A stretch of 64,000 nt of DNA from Roseimaritima ulvae (GCF_008065135.1 NZ_CP042914.1:4321404-4385403), one strand, 5' to 3'; numbered from the stretch's first letter, positions 17,075 to 27,155 are shown. Program-made: numbers and translations. The notes: generated by a model not told the origin, from the sequence alone.

Positions 17075-19443
17075 TTGTCCTTACCTTCCTTCTCTTCGCC
17101 TTCTTTCTCTTCGCCCTGGTTCACCCCGGCTTTTTGCATTTCGTTCTTGCTTTTACTGTCCTTGTACAAGCGGAACCGGCTGGGGATCAGTTTGGGCGGC
17201 CAATGGTTGTTGGCTTCCGCGGCGTCGGCGGTTTGACGTTTGGGATCCAGTTCCAACCGCTGGATCGTCTTGTCGCTGATGATCAGTTTGTTGACGTGCT
17301 TGCCGTCGCGGCGCCAGATTTCGGCCGGGTAGGTTTGGGTTTCGCTGCTGCCGTCCTCGTAATGGATCTTCAGCACGATCGGCATCACGATACCGCCCAC
17401 GTTGGAGAACCGCACGACGTAGAAGTTGGTCTTGCGTTTCAACAGTTTGCGTTCGTCGGCATCCAAAGATTCAAGAAACTTCTGGAAGGACTTGCGAGAG
17501 TCTTCGCTGACTTCCAGGTCGTCGTAGTCGTTATAGAAATCTTTTAACCCGGGGAACAGATCCAGTCGTTTGGGCAGCGACTGATTGCGTTCGGCGGATA
17601 ACGATTTGGGACGTGCGTCGCGTTCGCGGCGGCGGCGATCAGCGTTTTCGTCCGGGTCGCCGGAATCGATTTCGTACAGTCGCACCGAATCGATACCGAT
17701 GTCGACATGGTCGGTGCTGTAGAACCAGCCGCGCCAGAACCAATCCAAATCGACCCCCGAAGCGTCCTCCATGGTGCGGAAGAAGTCGGCCGGCGTGGGT
17801 CGGCGGAATTTCCAGCGGCGGGCGTATTCTTTAAACGCGAAATCAAACAGCTCCCGTCCCAGCACGGTTTCCCGCAACACGTTCAACGCGGTCGCCGGCT
17901 TGGAGTAGGCGTTGTTACCAAACTGATGAATCGATTCGCTGTTGGTCATGATCGGCACCTGACCACTGCTTCGCATGTAGCCCACGATGTCGGCCGGTTC
18001 GCCGCGTCGGCTGGGATAATTTTCCTCCCATTCCTGTTCGGACAGGTACTGCAGAAACGTGTTCAGGCCTTCGTCCATCCAAGTCCATTGGCGTTCGTCG
18101 CTGTTGACGATCATGGGGAAGTAGTTGTGACCGACTTCGTGGATGATCACGCTGATCAAGGCGTATTTGGTTTTTTTGGAATACGTGCCGTCTTCTTCCG
18201 GCCGCGGTCCGTTGAAGCAGATCATCGGGTATTCCATCCCATACACCGGGCCGTTGACGCTGATCGCCGTGGGGTAGGGATAGTCGAAGGTGTAGCGGCT
18301 GTAGACTTCCAGCGTGTGCACGATCGAATGCGTCGAATACTGACTCCACAACGGTTCAGCTTCGTTGGGATAATACGACATCGCCATCACGGGTTGGTTG
18401 CCGGCGGTGTGCCCGACCGCGTCCCAGATGAACTTGCGGCTGCTGGCGAAAGCGAAATCGCGAACGTTTTTGGCGTGAAATACCCAGGTCTTGGTGTCCT
18501 TGGGTTTGGCCTTCGATTTTTCGTTTTCTTTGGCTTCTTCGGGCGTGACGATGAACATCGGTTCTTTCGCCGTGCGTGCTTCTTCCAGACGGGCTCGCTG
18601 CGTTTCGGTCAGCACCGCTTTGGCGTTCTGCAGCACGCCGGTGGCGGCCACAACATGGTCGGCCGGGGCGGTGATGCTGACTTCATAATCGCCCAGTTCC
18701 AGCGTGAATTCGCCGCGGCCGAGGAACTGTTTGTGCTGCCAGCCGGTGTAGTCGGTAAAGGCCACTGCGCGGGGGAACCACTGAGCGATTTCGTAGATGT
18801 AGTTCTTGTCTTTCTCGAAATATTCGTACCCGCTGCGCGCCCGAATCAACTTGGAATCGACGATGTTGTAGGAATAATCGATGACCAGTTTGGTTGATTC
18901 GCCCGATTTGATGGCTTCCGGCAGGTCCACCCGCATCATGGTTTTGACCACCGTGTGGGGCAGCGGATTGCCCTCTGCGTCGGCGACTCGCGTCAGTTTG
19001 TAACCGCCATCAAAGGTTTCGCGTGCCAGCAGGCTGCGGACGGCATTAAAGCTGACGCGGCCGTCCAGCGAAGGAGCTTCGGCGGTTTTGACGGTGTCGG
19101 AATCGGGACGGAAAATGTTCTGGTCCAGCTGCACCCAGACGTATCGCAGCGATTGCGGCGATTGATTGTGGTAATGAATTTCGACGGTGGCTTCGAGCCG
19201 CTGGCGCCGATCGTCCAGGGTCACGTCGATCTTGTAGTCGGCTCGTTGCTGCCAGTAGCTGGGACCGGGTTCCCCCGATGCGGTGCGGTAAGTGTTGGGC
19301 GTGGGCAGCCATTCTTCGATCTGCCGAAAGTAATCCGGCTGGTTGCCAAATTTACTGTTGGGTAGCGGTTGAGCCAGCGCGAGCGAGGCCACCGAGCAGC
19401 ATAGGGCGCACACGATTAGTCGGGTAAAATACATCATTAACAA
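17071..19443 (-). CDS. M1-family metallopeptidase, exported
   Basis: The 790-aa protein has a signal peptide at residues ~1-24 (LIVCALCCSVASLALAQ). The zinc-site motif HEVGHNYFP lies near residue 435, and the third ligand Glu sits 18 residues on in WTWMDEGLNTFLQY, exactly the M1 spacing. The substrate-anchoring GxMEN motif appears as YGMEYPMICFNG, a variant seen in outlying M1 families. Basic, Glu-rich repeats (GEEKEGEEKEGKDK) end the protein. It probably degrades peptides in the periplasm or outside the cell. The reading frame ends in the foot of a GTAG hairpin element, so the element directly abuts or was inserted at the end of the gene. Confidence 0.9.
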   Translation of the reverse strand: MLMMYFTRLIVCALCCSVASLALAQPLPNSKFGNQPDYFRQIEEWLPTPNTYRTASGEPGPSYWQQRADYKIDVTLDDRRQRLEATVEIHYHNQSPQSLRYVWVQLDQNIFRPDSDTVKTAEAPSLDGRVSFNAVRSLLARETFDGGYKLTRVADAEGNPLPHTVVKTMMRVDLPEAIKSGESTKLVIDYSYNIVDSKLIRARSGYEYFEKDKNYIYEIAQWFPRAVAFTDYTGWQHKQFLGRGEFTLELGDYEVSITAPADHVVAATGVLQNAKAVLTETQRARLEEARTAKEPMFIVTPEEAKENEKSKAKPKDTKTWVFHAKNVRDFAFASSRKFIWDAVGHTAGNQPVMAMSYYPNEAEPLWSQYSTHSIVHTLEVYSRYTFDYPYPTAISVNGPVYGMEYPMICFNGPRPEEDGTYSKKTKYALISVIIHEVGHNYFPMIVNSDERQWTWMDEGLNTFLQYLSEQEWEENYPSRRGEPADIVGYMRSSGQVPIMTNSESIHQFGNNAYSKPATALNVLRETVLGRELFDFAFKEYARRWKFRRPTPADFFRTMEDASGVDLDWFWRGWFYSTDHVDIGIDSVRLYEIDSGDPDENADRRRRERDARPKSLSAERNQSLPKRLDLFPGLKDFYNDYDDLEVSEDSRKSFQKFLESLDADERKLLKRKTNFYVVRFSNVGGIVMPIVLKIHYEDGSSETQTYPAEIWRRDGKHVNKLIISDKTIQRLELDPKRQTADAAEANNHWPPKLIPSRFRLYKDSKSKNEMQKAGVNQGEEKEGEEKEGKDK

Positions 19444-19517
19444 ACAATCGGTGGTGGGCGTTACAGGTTAGGAGGGGAAACCGGCGGAATACGTGTCTTT
19501 ATTCTAGTCCAACGAAA

Positions 19518-20279
19518 TTGGCAAATCGGCGGCAGGCGATACAATTCCTCGCTCCCCGTGCCGTTGCCACGATCCCACCCATTACCTGCACCCTTAGGGC
19601 CGCTGTGCGAGTTTTATATGAGGACAATCATTTGCTGGTTGTCGACAAACCCACCGGAATCGCCACCATGGGCTCCGACAGCGGACCCACCGTGTACAGC
19701 TGGGCTGCGGAATACCTGAAACACAAATACAACAAACCGGGCAACGTGTTCGTGGGCATCGTCAGTCGCTTGGACACGTTTACCAGCGGCGTCCTGGTGC
19801 TCGCGCGGACCAGCAAGGCGGCCTCGCGGCTGTCGGCTCAGTTTCGCGAAACGACGCCCAAGAAAACCTATCTGGCGGTCTTGCAGGGCCAGCTTGAGGG
19901 GGGCGAACAGACGTGGGTCGACTGGGTTCGCAAAGACGACGCGGCGCACCGCATGCGATGCGTCGCCGATGGGGCCGCAGGCGCGCAGCGAGCGGAGTTG
20001 AAGTTGAACGTGGTCCGCAGTTGGTCGAATCGCACGTTGGTCCGGATCCAGTTGTTGACCGGCCGCAAACATCAAATCCGCGTGCAAGCCAGCTCGCGAG
20101 GCCACGCGGTCTGGGGCGATCGCAAATACGAGGCGACCACGCGACTGCCTCAAGGCATCGCACTGCATTCGCATTGCTTGGAAATCACGCATCCCACTCG
20201 GCGCGAAGCGATGCAGTTTCGCAGCGACCCGCCGGAAGCCTGGAAGCGATTAGGCGTGAGGGACAAAGATCTGGCGTAG
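19518..20279 (+). CDS. RluA-family pseudouridine synthase
   Basis: RluA-type enzymes isomerise uridine to pseudouridine in rRNA or tRNA. The core starts RVLYEDNHLLVVDKPTGI. The catalytic Asp is in SRLDTFTSGVLVLAR, where Ser replaces the His of the usual HRLD. KTYLAVLQGQ and LLTGRKHQIRVQASSRGHAVWGDRKY are conserved later. The outer ATG is 19518, but the first ~29 residues look non-coding, so GTG 19605 (directly before RVLYED) is an equally good start, giving ~224 aa. The RNA target cannot be assigned. Confidence 0.88.
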   Translation: MANRRQAIQFLAPRAVATIPPITCTLRAAVRVLYEDNHLLVVDKPTGIATMGSDSGPTVYSWAAEYLKHKYNKPGNVFVGIVSRLDTFTSGVLVLARTSKAASRLSAQFRETTPKKTYLAVLQGQLEGGEQTWVDWVRKDDAAHRMRCVADGAAGAQRAELKLNVVRSWSNRTLVRIQLLTGRKHQIRVQASSRGHAVWGDRKYEATTRLPQGIALHSHCLEITHPTRREAMQFRSDPPEAWKRLGVRDKDLA

Positions 20280-20292
20280 TAACATCGAGCCC

Positions 20293-20520
20293 GTAGCTAC
20301 CGTCGCCAGACTGCATCAGCCGCGGAGCGGCGGCGTCATGTAGCCATGGGCGCGAGCCCATGGACCCGGTGACACAAGCAGACGCAAAGTCCCAACGGGA
20401 CGACATCAATTTTGGCCGCCGCGGACTGCTGTCGCCCCGTTGGGGCTTGGTGCGAGTAAATTTTCCCCAACCATGGGCTGGCGCCCAGGGCTACATAACG
20501 TCGTCCCTTCGGGACTGTAG
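20293..20520. repeat. Intergenic GTAG elements including a GNRA-loop pair
   Basis: A degenerate CGCCAG element is at 20293-20316. A second type at 20340-20363 has foot GTAG, an 8-bp stem CCATGGGC/GCCCATGG and loop GCGA. Its inverted partner at 20471-20494 (minus, loop GCCA, one mismatch) lies ~107 bp away. Between them are small palindromes (CCCAACGGG, CCCCGTTGGGG), and CCCTTCGGG follows at ~20506. The layout resembles two inverted REP units around a spacer. Confidence 0.7.
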
Positions 20521-20531
20521 CTACGATGCGC

Positions 20532-21737
20532 TTACGCTCCGTATTTGCCCATTTTGCCGGCGTTCGATAGCGCCAGCAGCATCAGGTACTTGGCTTCGAA
20601 TTGCGACAGGCCCCCGGTCAGGCTGTTCGATTCCGAAAAGCTGGTGTGGGGATCGGGACGGCAACAATCGCTGACCAACAGCGTCGGCACCGGGTGCCAG
20701 GAGTGGCTTTGCAGATAAGCCGGCGTGCTGTGATCGCCCGTCACGATCAGGACTTCCGGGTTCAGAGCTTCGATTTTGGGCAGGATCGCGTCCAGATCTT
20801 CGGTGCGTTTGACTTTGGCTTCGAAGTTACCGTCTTCGCCGGTGCTGTCGGTGTATTTGTAGTGGATGAAGAAGAAGTCGTAATCTTCCCAGTTCTGCTT
20901 CAACACTTCCATCTGATCATCCAGCGTTTGAGCTTCGCCGATGATGTCCATGCCGACCAACCGCGCCAGGCCCTTGTACATTGGGTAGACGGCAATCGCC
21001 GCGGCTCGCAAGCCGTAGACTTCTTCGTAGCTGGGCAGGTCCGGTTTGGACGCAAAGCCGCGCATGGTGTGGAAGTTGGCGTGCGGCTGGTCTTTCAGAA
21101 TTTCGCGGGCTTGCCGCAGGAATTCTTTGGCGACTTCCGCCGTCCGCTGGCTGGCTTCGTCGCGAGCCACGGGATCCAACGGAGCGACGCCGGTGGCTTG
21201 GGGATCGGTGTCTTCGACTTCGCCATGCAAGCCTTCACCCCGGAACACGACGACGAAGCGGTGTTCCTTGACCGGTTCGACGAAGACTTCCACGCCGGGG
21301 ATTTGAATCTGTCGCAGGCTGATGGCGATCGGAGCACTCTGTTCGGTGGGGATGCGGCCCGCGCGGCGATCGGAGATCAAGCCGTCGGCATCGAGCGTAC
21401 AGAAATTGCAGCGGATCGCCACATCGCCGTTTTGCAATTCAAACCCGATACCGGTCGCTTCCAAGGCTCCGCGGCCGATCTGGTATTTCAGTGGATCGTA
21501 GCCGAACAAGCCCAGGTGACCGGGACCGCTGCCCGGCGCGATGCCGGGTTTGACCGGGATACTGCCGCCCTGCACGCCGGCGGTGGCCAAGCGATCCAGG
21601 TTGGGGGTGTTGGCGGTTTCCAGTTCGGTTTTGCCGCCGGGGGTCATGGGCAACCCGCCCAATCCATCGCCCACCAACATCACGATTTTGGCGCTGTTTT
21701 TCACCTGAAGGCTGCGGGTCAGTTCGTGCATGTCCAT
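20532..21737 (-). CDS. apgM: 2,3-bisphosphoglycerate-independent phosphoglycerate mutase, archaeal type
   Basis: The 401-aa enzyme interconverts 3- and 2-phosphoglycerate. VMLVGDGLGGLP holds the first metal ligand. NTPNLDRLATAGVQG and PGSGPGHLGLFGYDP carry the alkaline-phosphatase-superfamily nucleophile region. RGALEATGIGFELQNGDVAIRCNF is diagnostic of the aPGM group rather than GpmI. VTGDHSTPAYLQSHSWHPVP has the C-terminal His/Asp ligands. The length is typical. The gene ends near degenerate GTAG elements. Confidence 0.93.
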   Translation of the reverse strand: MDMHELTRSLQVKNSAKIVMLVGDGLGGLPMTPGGKTELETANTPNLDRLATAGVQGGSIPVKPGIAPGSGPGHLGLFGYDPLKYQIGRGALEATGIGFELQNGDVAIRCNFCTLDADGLISDRRAGRIPTEQSAPIAISLRQIQIPGVEVFVEPVKEHRFVVVFRGEGLHGEVEDTDPQATGVAPLDPVARDEASQRTAEVAKEFLRQAREILKDQPHANFHTMRGFASKPDLPSYEEVYGLRAAAIAVYPMYKGLARLVGMDIIGEAQTLDDQMEVLKQNWEDYDFFFIHYKYTDSTGEDGNFEAKVKRTEDLDAILPKIEALNPEVLIVTGDHSTPAYLQSHSWHPVPTLLVSDCCRPDPHTSFSESNSLTGGLSQFEAKYLMLLALSNAGKMGKYGA

Positions 21738-21815
21738 GGTTGAGATGGTCTCCGGGAGGGGGCTGGTTTCGAAGCGATAGGTTTATCAAAAAAGCCCTTC
21801 GCTTGGTAGCTGCCC

Positions 21816-22517
21816 TCAGGAATCCAGCATGATGCGTTGCACCACGTATTTGACGATCGCCACGTAATGAACCGTGGCGGCGGTGAGCACGAACAAATGC
21901 CACACAGCGTGAAAAAAACGTCGTCGCTGATCCAGCACCAAAAACACCACGCCCAGACTGTAAATAATTCCGCCGGCCGCCATATAAGCCAAGCAACCGA
22001 GCGGGACTTGAGGGCCCAGCACCAAGGCCGGGGCCCAGCCCAGCAGCAGGTAGGTGGTCGTGCCGATGCCGTGCACGCGATGTTTGAACAATACCTTCGA
22101 GGCGAACCCCAGGCCGGCCATCAACCACAAGAAAATCAACAGCGGCACCTGCCACGACCCACCATAGCTCCAGGCAAAAGGCGTGTAGGTTCCGGAGATC
22201 ATCAGATAGATCGTGCCCTGATCCCAGGCCCGCATCCGGGCGCGACGGTAGGGCTCGTAAACGGCGTGTGAGAGCGTGGAGAACAGGAACACGGCGACCA
22301 CCGACGCCATGTAGCTGAGGCAGGCGAGTTGCAGCCCCCACGGTTTATCGATGACCAACCAGATCATCAGCAGCAACCCCACCACCGCCACCATGCAGGC
22401 CGCGGCGTGCGTCAGCGTGTTGGCCCACTCGTCCCGCATGGGATCCATAAAGGGAGGCGGTTCGGAGCCGGCGATGGGTGTCGAGGATTCCGGGAGCGGA
22501 GGCGTTTCAGAGGACAC
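21816..22517 (-). CDS. Hemolysin III / PAQR-family membrane protein
   Basis: About 234 aa with seven predicted membrane helices. The PAQR family signature is present: EWANTLTHAAACMVAV near the N-terminus, FSTLSHAVY, then DQGTIYLMISGTYTPFAW, and HAVWHLFVLTAATVHYVAIVKYV at the end. The conserved Ser, Asp and His residues are those of the zinc site in this ceramidase-related superfamily. Bacterial members are called hemolysin III or YqfA, but true haemolysis is doubtful. GTG 22517 lies two bases after the upstream stop codon; ATG 22448 is an alternative. It forms an operon with the zinc-ribbon gene. Confidence 0.88.
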   Translation of the reverse strand: MSSETPPLPESSTPIAGSEPPPFMDPMRDEWANTLTHAAACMVAVVGLLLMIWLVIDKPWGLQLACLSYMASVVAVFLFSTLSHAVYEPYRRARMRAWDQGTIYLMISGTYTPFAWSYGGSWQVPLLIFLWLMAGLGFASKVLFKHRVHGIGTTTYLLLGWAPALVLGPQVPLGCLAYMAAGGIIYSLGVVFLVLDQRRRFFHAVWHLFVLTAATVHYVAIVKYVVQRIMLDS

Positions 22518-22519
22518 GA

Positions 22520-23248
22520 CTATTTCTGGATGCGGCGTTCTTCTGGCAGATACAGCCAAGCTCCACAAGCTGAACAGACCATGTAGTTGTTCAGGTACAA
22601 TTCGTTCATCACTTGGGGAGACAACGTCTGATAACAGCCGCCGCAGGATTCTCCATCCACCGGTGCTAGGCCGTCTTCACCACGAGCGGCGATGATCCGG
22701 TCGTACTCCTGTTTCATCTCCGGCGGCATCGCGGTTTCGGTTTCCTTCAGTTCCGCTTGGACGCGTTCCAGATCCGGCGTCAACACCGCTTGGCGGGTGG
22801 CGATTTGCTCCAGCAAGGCGGTCTGGTCTTCCTGTCGCTGAGCCAGCTCTTTGGCTCGCTTGTCGACGGCCGCTTCCAGTTCGTCCAGCTGCTCGAGCGA
22901 TTCGAAGATTTCGTCGCTGAGCACTTCGTTGGCTTGTTGATCGGCGGCAATTTGCTCTTTCAAGGCGTCGTATTCGCGGTTGCTCGACGCCGTGTTGAGT
23001 TTACTCTGGGTGTCCGCCACACGCTGTTCACGCGTCTTCAGCTGCAATTGTTTTTCATCCGACGCCAAACGCGCCTGTTTGAGCGTTTCTTTGGCGTCGC
23101 TTAACGCTTGTTCGCAGGCCACGACCGCCGCTTCACCAGCTTTTTGTTGTCGCGGGCCCCGCTGCAACTGGCCCTTGATATCGTTGATTTGCCGGTGAAG
23201 TCGATGCAATGTGCACAACAAATCTGCGGAGCTGCTTGCGTCCGACAT
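22520..23248 (-). CDS. Coiled-coil protein with C4-type zinc ribbon (DUF164/CdsZ-like)
   Basis: The 242-aa protein is a long antiparallel coiled coil (residues ~5-180, rich in Ala, Glu, Lys and Gln heptads). It ends in a zinc ribbon with CGGCYQTLSPQ near residue 202 and CSACGAWLYLPEER near residue 224. This is the layout of the C4-type zinc-ribbon family (PF02591), known from Helicobacter HP0958 and chlamydial CdsZ, which chaperone RNA or secretion/flagellar proteins. The gene immediately precedes the hemolysin III homologue. Confidence 0.85.
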   Translation of the reverse strand: MSDASSSADLLCTLHRLHRQINDIKGQLQRGPRQQKAGEAAVVACEQALSDAKETLKQARLASDEKQLQLKTREQRVADTQSKLNTASSNREYDALKEQIAADQQANEVLSDEIFESLEQLDELEAAVDKRAKELAQRQEDQTALLEQIATRQAVLTPDLERVQAELKETETAMPPEMKQEYDRIIAARGEDGLAPVDGESCGGCYQTLSPQVMNELYLNNYMVCSACGAWLYLPEERRIQK

Positions 23249-23333
23249 AATCCACCTGTGTTGAGAAAGTTGACGTAGAACGTCTGGTATCGATCCTTAC
23301 AGGTTCGGTTACGGGCGGCTTCTATGCAAGCAC

Positions 23334-23419
23334 CCACCGTCTGGCGACGCGCGCCCTCGCAGCTTCGCTCGCCAGAGTGTGGTCGTCGCGAGCAACCACC
23401 GTCTGGCGACGTTAGCTAC
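23334..23419. repeat. Three degenerate GTAG-hairpin elements
   Basis: A half element is at ~23334-23349, a plus copy with an altered foot (GCAG) at 23359-23382, and a minus copy with one stem mismatch at 23396-23419. They sit in the divergent upstream region between the zinc-ribbon and NUDIX genes, 71 bp before the NUDIX start. Confidence 0.7.
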
Positions 23420-23489
23420 CGTTGCCAACGCCGCCTGGGGCGATGCTAGAATACCCCTTCACACTGCTCCTCTTTGCTCGGCTCCGCCC

Positions 23490-24041
23490 ATGACGTCTCC
23501 CATCCCCCTTGCCGAAGTGTTCCGTTTCTGTCCTCGCTGCGGCGCCTCGAACGAAACCCCTGGCGATGAGCCCTTCCGCTGTGCGGCTTGCGATTTTGTG
23601 TTTTACTTTGGGCCGGTGGGAGCGGTTGGTGGGATTATCGCAAATCAACAGCGGCAGGTATTATTGATCCGCCGGGCCAAAGATCCAGGCAAAGGCGAAT
23701 ATGGTTTGCCTGGTGGGTTTGTCGATCCCGGCGAGTCGGCGGAGATTGCGCTCAGCCGCGAAGTGCACGAGGAGTTGGGGTTGACGGTGACCGAGCATCA
23801 GGTTTTGGTGTCGTATCCCAACATCTACAACTATCGCGGCGTCGCCCTGCCGGTGCTTGATGTATTTTATGTTTGTTCGGTGGACATGACGGAAACCATC
23901 CGCGCCGCCGCTTCGGAAGTTTCTTGCTGGGAATGGTGTGAATGCGACGATCACGTGTTGGCTCAAATGGCGTTCGAGTCCAATCGCAAAGCGCTGGAAT
24001 TGTTTCGCGAAACCTGTATCGATTTGCCGGGGCGTTCCTAG
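23490..24041 (+). CDS. NUDIX hydrolase with N-terminal zinc ribbon
   Basis: The 183-aa protein has a zinc ribbon (FCPRCGA at residues ~13-19, then FRCAACDFVFYF) followed by a NUDIX domain. The NUDIX box GGFVDPGESAEIALSREVHEELG fits GX5EX7REUXEEXGU. Zinc-ribbon NUDIX enzymes include NudC-like NADH or RNA-cap pyrophosphatases, but the NudC SQPWPFPxS signature is absent, so the substrate is open. ATG 23490 is chosen because the ribbon begins soon after. Its last 100 bp overlap the start of the S9 peptidase gene in another frame. Confidence 0.9.
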   Translation: MTSPIPLAEVFRFCPRCGASNETPGDEPFRCAACDFVFYFGPVGAVGGIIANQQRQVLLIRRAKDPGKGEYGLPGGFVDPGESAEIALSREVHEELGLTVTEHQVLVSYPNIYNYRGVALPVLDVFYVCSVDMTETIRAAASEVSCWEWCECDDHVLAQMAFESNRKALELFRETCIDLPGRS

Positions 24042-26629
24042 CCATCGCCTGCGCGGCCGCCCTGGCGTCCACCGCGACAGCTCAGGGGACGGCCGCCCAG
24101 TACGATTGGGTTCGCCGCGCCCCTCAGGAGTTGCGGGGCCGGGTGCTGAACGAAAGCTTGCAGCTGCACTGGATCGACCCGCAGGATCGACGCGCGTGGT
24201 TTCGCCGGCAGACTTCGCTGGACCACCACCGGTTTGTGATGGTCGACACCCAATCGGGCGAAGTCGAAGACGCTTTTGACCACCAACGCTTGGCTGACTT
24301 GCTGTCCGAACGCACCTCCGACACGCTCGCGCCGAACGCTTTGCCGATTCGCCAGTTGGAATTTACCGAGGATGGCAGCTCGCTGAGTTTTTCACACGCG
24401 GGAACCACTTGGCACTTTGACCTTACCACGGGCACGTTGGAGTCGGCTGCGGAAAGCTTCGCGGATTCCGGCCTGCCGCCCCTGCAGCGACTTCGCGCCT
24501 CGCGTTCCGGTGGTCGCTCTTCGAACATCACCTTCGTCAACCAGCGAGATCATCCGGTGGTGTTGAATTGGCTTGATACAAACGGCCAAACGCAACGTTA
24601 CGCTGCGGTGCCACCCGGCCAGCGATACGAGCAACACACCTTCGAACACCATGTTTGGCTGATCACCGATTCCAAGCAAACACCGCTCACGGCCGTCGAG
24701 GCGATTGCCCAGCCGGCGGTGTTTCATATCACCCCCAACGCGACCGCCCCGCAGGACCGCGAGCCACGACGGGGACGTGCGCCCAACCGTTCGCGGTCGC
24801 GGCGAAACGGAAACCTGTCGCCCGACCGCCGCAGCCGCATCCGTTTCGAGGGCGAACAGGTCATGTTGGAACGAGCGGCTAATGAGGTCAGTGACGAAAA
24901 CCAAGACGAGGCCGCCGCGCTCGCCAGCGAAGACACTACAGACGCTCCAGCGGCTCGATTCGAGGTCGGATCGACCGACGTGCTGGCGGTCCCCGATGGC
25001 GAGGGACAATTTGGCGGCCGTATCTATTGGTCGCCGGATTCGAAGTATTGTGTGCTGCTGCGAACCCAACGCGCCGATCGCCGTCAAGTCACCATGGTGG
25101 ATTCCGCACCCGATGATCAGTTGCAACCGCGCGTCGAGCAGTTTGGATATACCAAACCCGGCGATCCCCTGGATCAAACACAGCTCTACCTCTGTGATCT
25201 GACGGACGCTTCGTTGAAACGCATCGACGCGACGTTGTTCGAGAACCCTTTTTCGCTGAATCGGTTTGAGTGGAAGCCGGACGCTTCGGCCTTCCGCTTT
25301 ATCTATAACCAACGCGGACATCAGCGACTGTCCGTGATCGAAGTAGATCGGCAGTCGGCCGAGGCCCGCGTGGTTGTCGAAAATTCCAGTCCCACGTTTG
25401 TGGACTATGCCGGCAAGCAATACGCGCATCTCCTGGACGACTGCGACGAATTGATTTGGATGAGCGAACGCGACGGCTGGAATCATCTGTACCTGATCGA
25501 TCAAGCAACTGGAAAAACGATCCGGCAACTGACGCAGGGCGAATGGGTGGTGCGTGGAGTCGAACGGGTGGATCCCCAGCAGCGAGCGGTGTGGGTGACG
25601 GCCGGCGGCTATTACGCCGATCAAGATCCCTACCAGCGGCATCTGTTGCGAGTCTCGCTGGACGATGCCCAGGTGACGCCGCTGACCGCCGGCGATGGCG
25701 ATCACCGCTGGGAATATTCGCCGACCGGTAATTGGATCATCGATCGTTACAGTCGCGTGGATTTGCCGCCGATCACCGAGTTGCGTCGCAGCGACGATGG
25801 CAGTCTGGTGTGTACGCTTGGCACCGCCGACTGGACGCCGCTGCTGGAAACCGGCTGGCGGGCGCCTGAGCCCTTTGTGGCCAAGGGACGCGATGGGCAG
25901 ACCGACATCTATGGCATAATCGTGCGACCGCATGACTTTGATCCTCAGCAAAAATACCCTGTGTTGGAAGCCATCTACGCGGGGCCTCACAGCGCCTTTG
26001 TGCCCAAGTCGTTTGGGCTTCATCGTGGCCTCGCCGATCTGGCCGACTTGGGCTTTGTGGTCGTCAAGATCGATGGCATGGGAACCTCTCATCGTTCCAA
26101 AGTCTTCCATGATGTGTGCTGGAAAAACCTGGCCGACAGCGGTTTCCCCGACCGCATCGCGTGGATGCAAAAAGCCGCCGAGACGTATCCCGAAATGGAT
26201 CTTACGCGGGTCGGCATCTGGGGCGGATCGGCCGGCGGTCAAAGCGCTTTGGGAGCGCTGTTAAATCACGGCGACTTCTACCACGCAGCGGTGGCCGACT
26301 GTGGTTGCCACGATAACCGCATGGACAAAATTTGGTGGAACGAATTGTGGATGGGCTGGCCCGTGGGACCGCACTACGAGGATCAGTCCAACGTCACCCG
26401 CGCTCACCAATTGCAGGGCGACCTGATGTTGACCGTTGGCGAACTGGATCACAACGTCGACCCGGCCAGCACGATGCAAGTGGTCGACGCGTTGATCAAA
26501 GCGGACAAAGATTTTGAATTGATCGTATTCCCGGGACGCGATCACGGCGCCGGCGAAAGCGCATACGGCAAACGCCGCCGTGCCGACTTCTTTGTCCGCA
26601 AACTGTGGCACCGCGAACCGCGGCAGTAA
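23942..26629 (+). CDS. S9-family peptidase, dipeptidyl-peptidase IV type
   Basis: The 895-aa exported protein has a signal sequence at residues ~24-48 (FAGAFLAIACAAALASTATAQ) after an unusually long basic leader. No ATG, GTG or TTG lies closer to the hydrophobic core, so ATG 23942 is the only standard start; it lies inside the NUDIX gene. Residues ~130-620 form the beta-propeller. The alpha/beta hydrolase domain has the nucleophile Ser763 in GGSAGG, an Asp in GELDHNVDPAS and a His in GRDHGAGES, with HxGLADLADLGFVVVKIDG before them. It cleaves dipeptides, typically after Pro, from peptide N-termini. Confidence 0.92.
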   Translation: MRRSRVGSNGVRVQSQSAGIVSRNLYRFAGAFLAIACAAALASTATAQGTAAQYDWVRRAPQELRGRVLNESLQLHWIDPQDRRAWFRRQTSLDHHRFVMVDTQSGEVEDAFDHQRLADLLSERTSDTLAPNALPIRQLEFTEDGSSLSFSHAGTTWHFDLTTGTLESAAESFADSGLPPLQRLRASRSGGRSSNITFVNQRDHPVVLNWLDTNGQTQRYAAVPPGQRYEQHTFEHHVWLITDSKQTPLTAVEAIAQPAVFHITPNATAPQDREPRRGRAPNRSRSRRNGNLSPDRRSRIRFEGEQVMLERAANEVSDENQDEAAALASEDTTDAPAARFEVGSTDVLAVPDGEGQFGGRIYWSPDSKYCVLLRTQRADRRQVTMVDSAPDDQLQPRVEQFGYTKPGDPLDQTQLYLCDLTDASLKRIDATLFENPFSLNRFEWKPDASAFRFIYNQRGHQRLSVIEVDRQSAEARVVVENSSPTFVDYAGKQYAHLLDDCDELIWMSERDGWNHLYLIDQATGKTIRQLTQGEWVVRGVERVDPQQRAVWVTAGGYYADQDPYQRHLLRVSLDDAQVTPLTAGDGDHRWEYSPTGNWIIDRYSRVDLPPITELRRSDDGSLVCTLGTADWTPLLETGWRAPEPFVAKGRDGQTDIYGIIVRPHDFDPQQKYPVLEAIYAGPHSAFVPKSFGLHRGLADLADLGFVVVKIDGMGTSHRSKVFHDVCWKNLADSGFPDRIAWMQKAAETYPEMDLTRVGIWGGSAGGQSALGALLNHGDFYHAAVADCGCHDNRMDKIWWNELWMGWPVGPHYEDQSNVTRAHQLQGDLMLTVGELDHNVDPASTMQVVDALIKADKDFELIVFPGRDHGAGESAYGKRRRADFFVRKLWHREPRQ

Positions 26630-26661
26630 TCGTCAACGTCGCGCGAAGCAAGCAGAAAAAG

Positions 26662-27106
<445 letters not shown>

Positions 27107-27155
27107 GATTTTTCTAAACGATGGTGAACCCTATTGATACACGGTTCTTGGCTTC

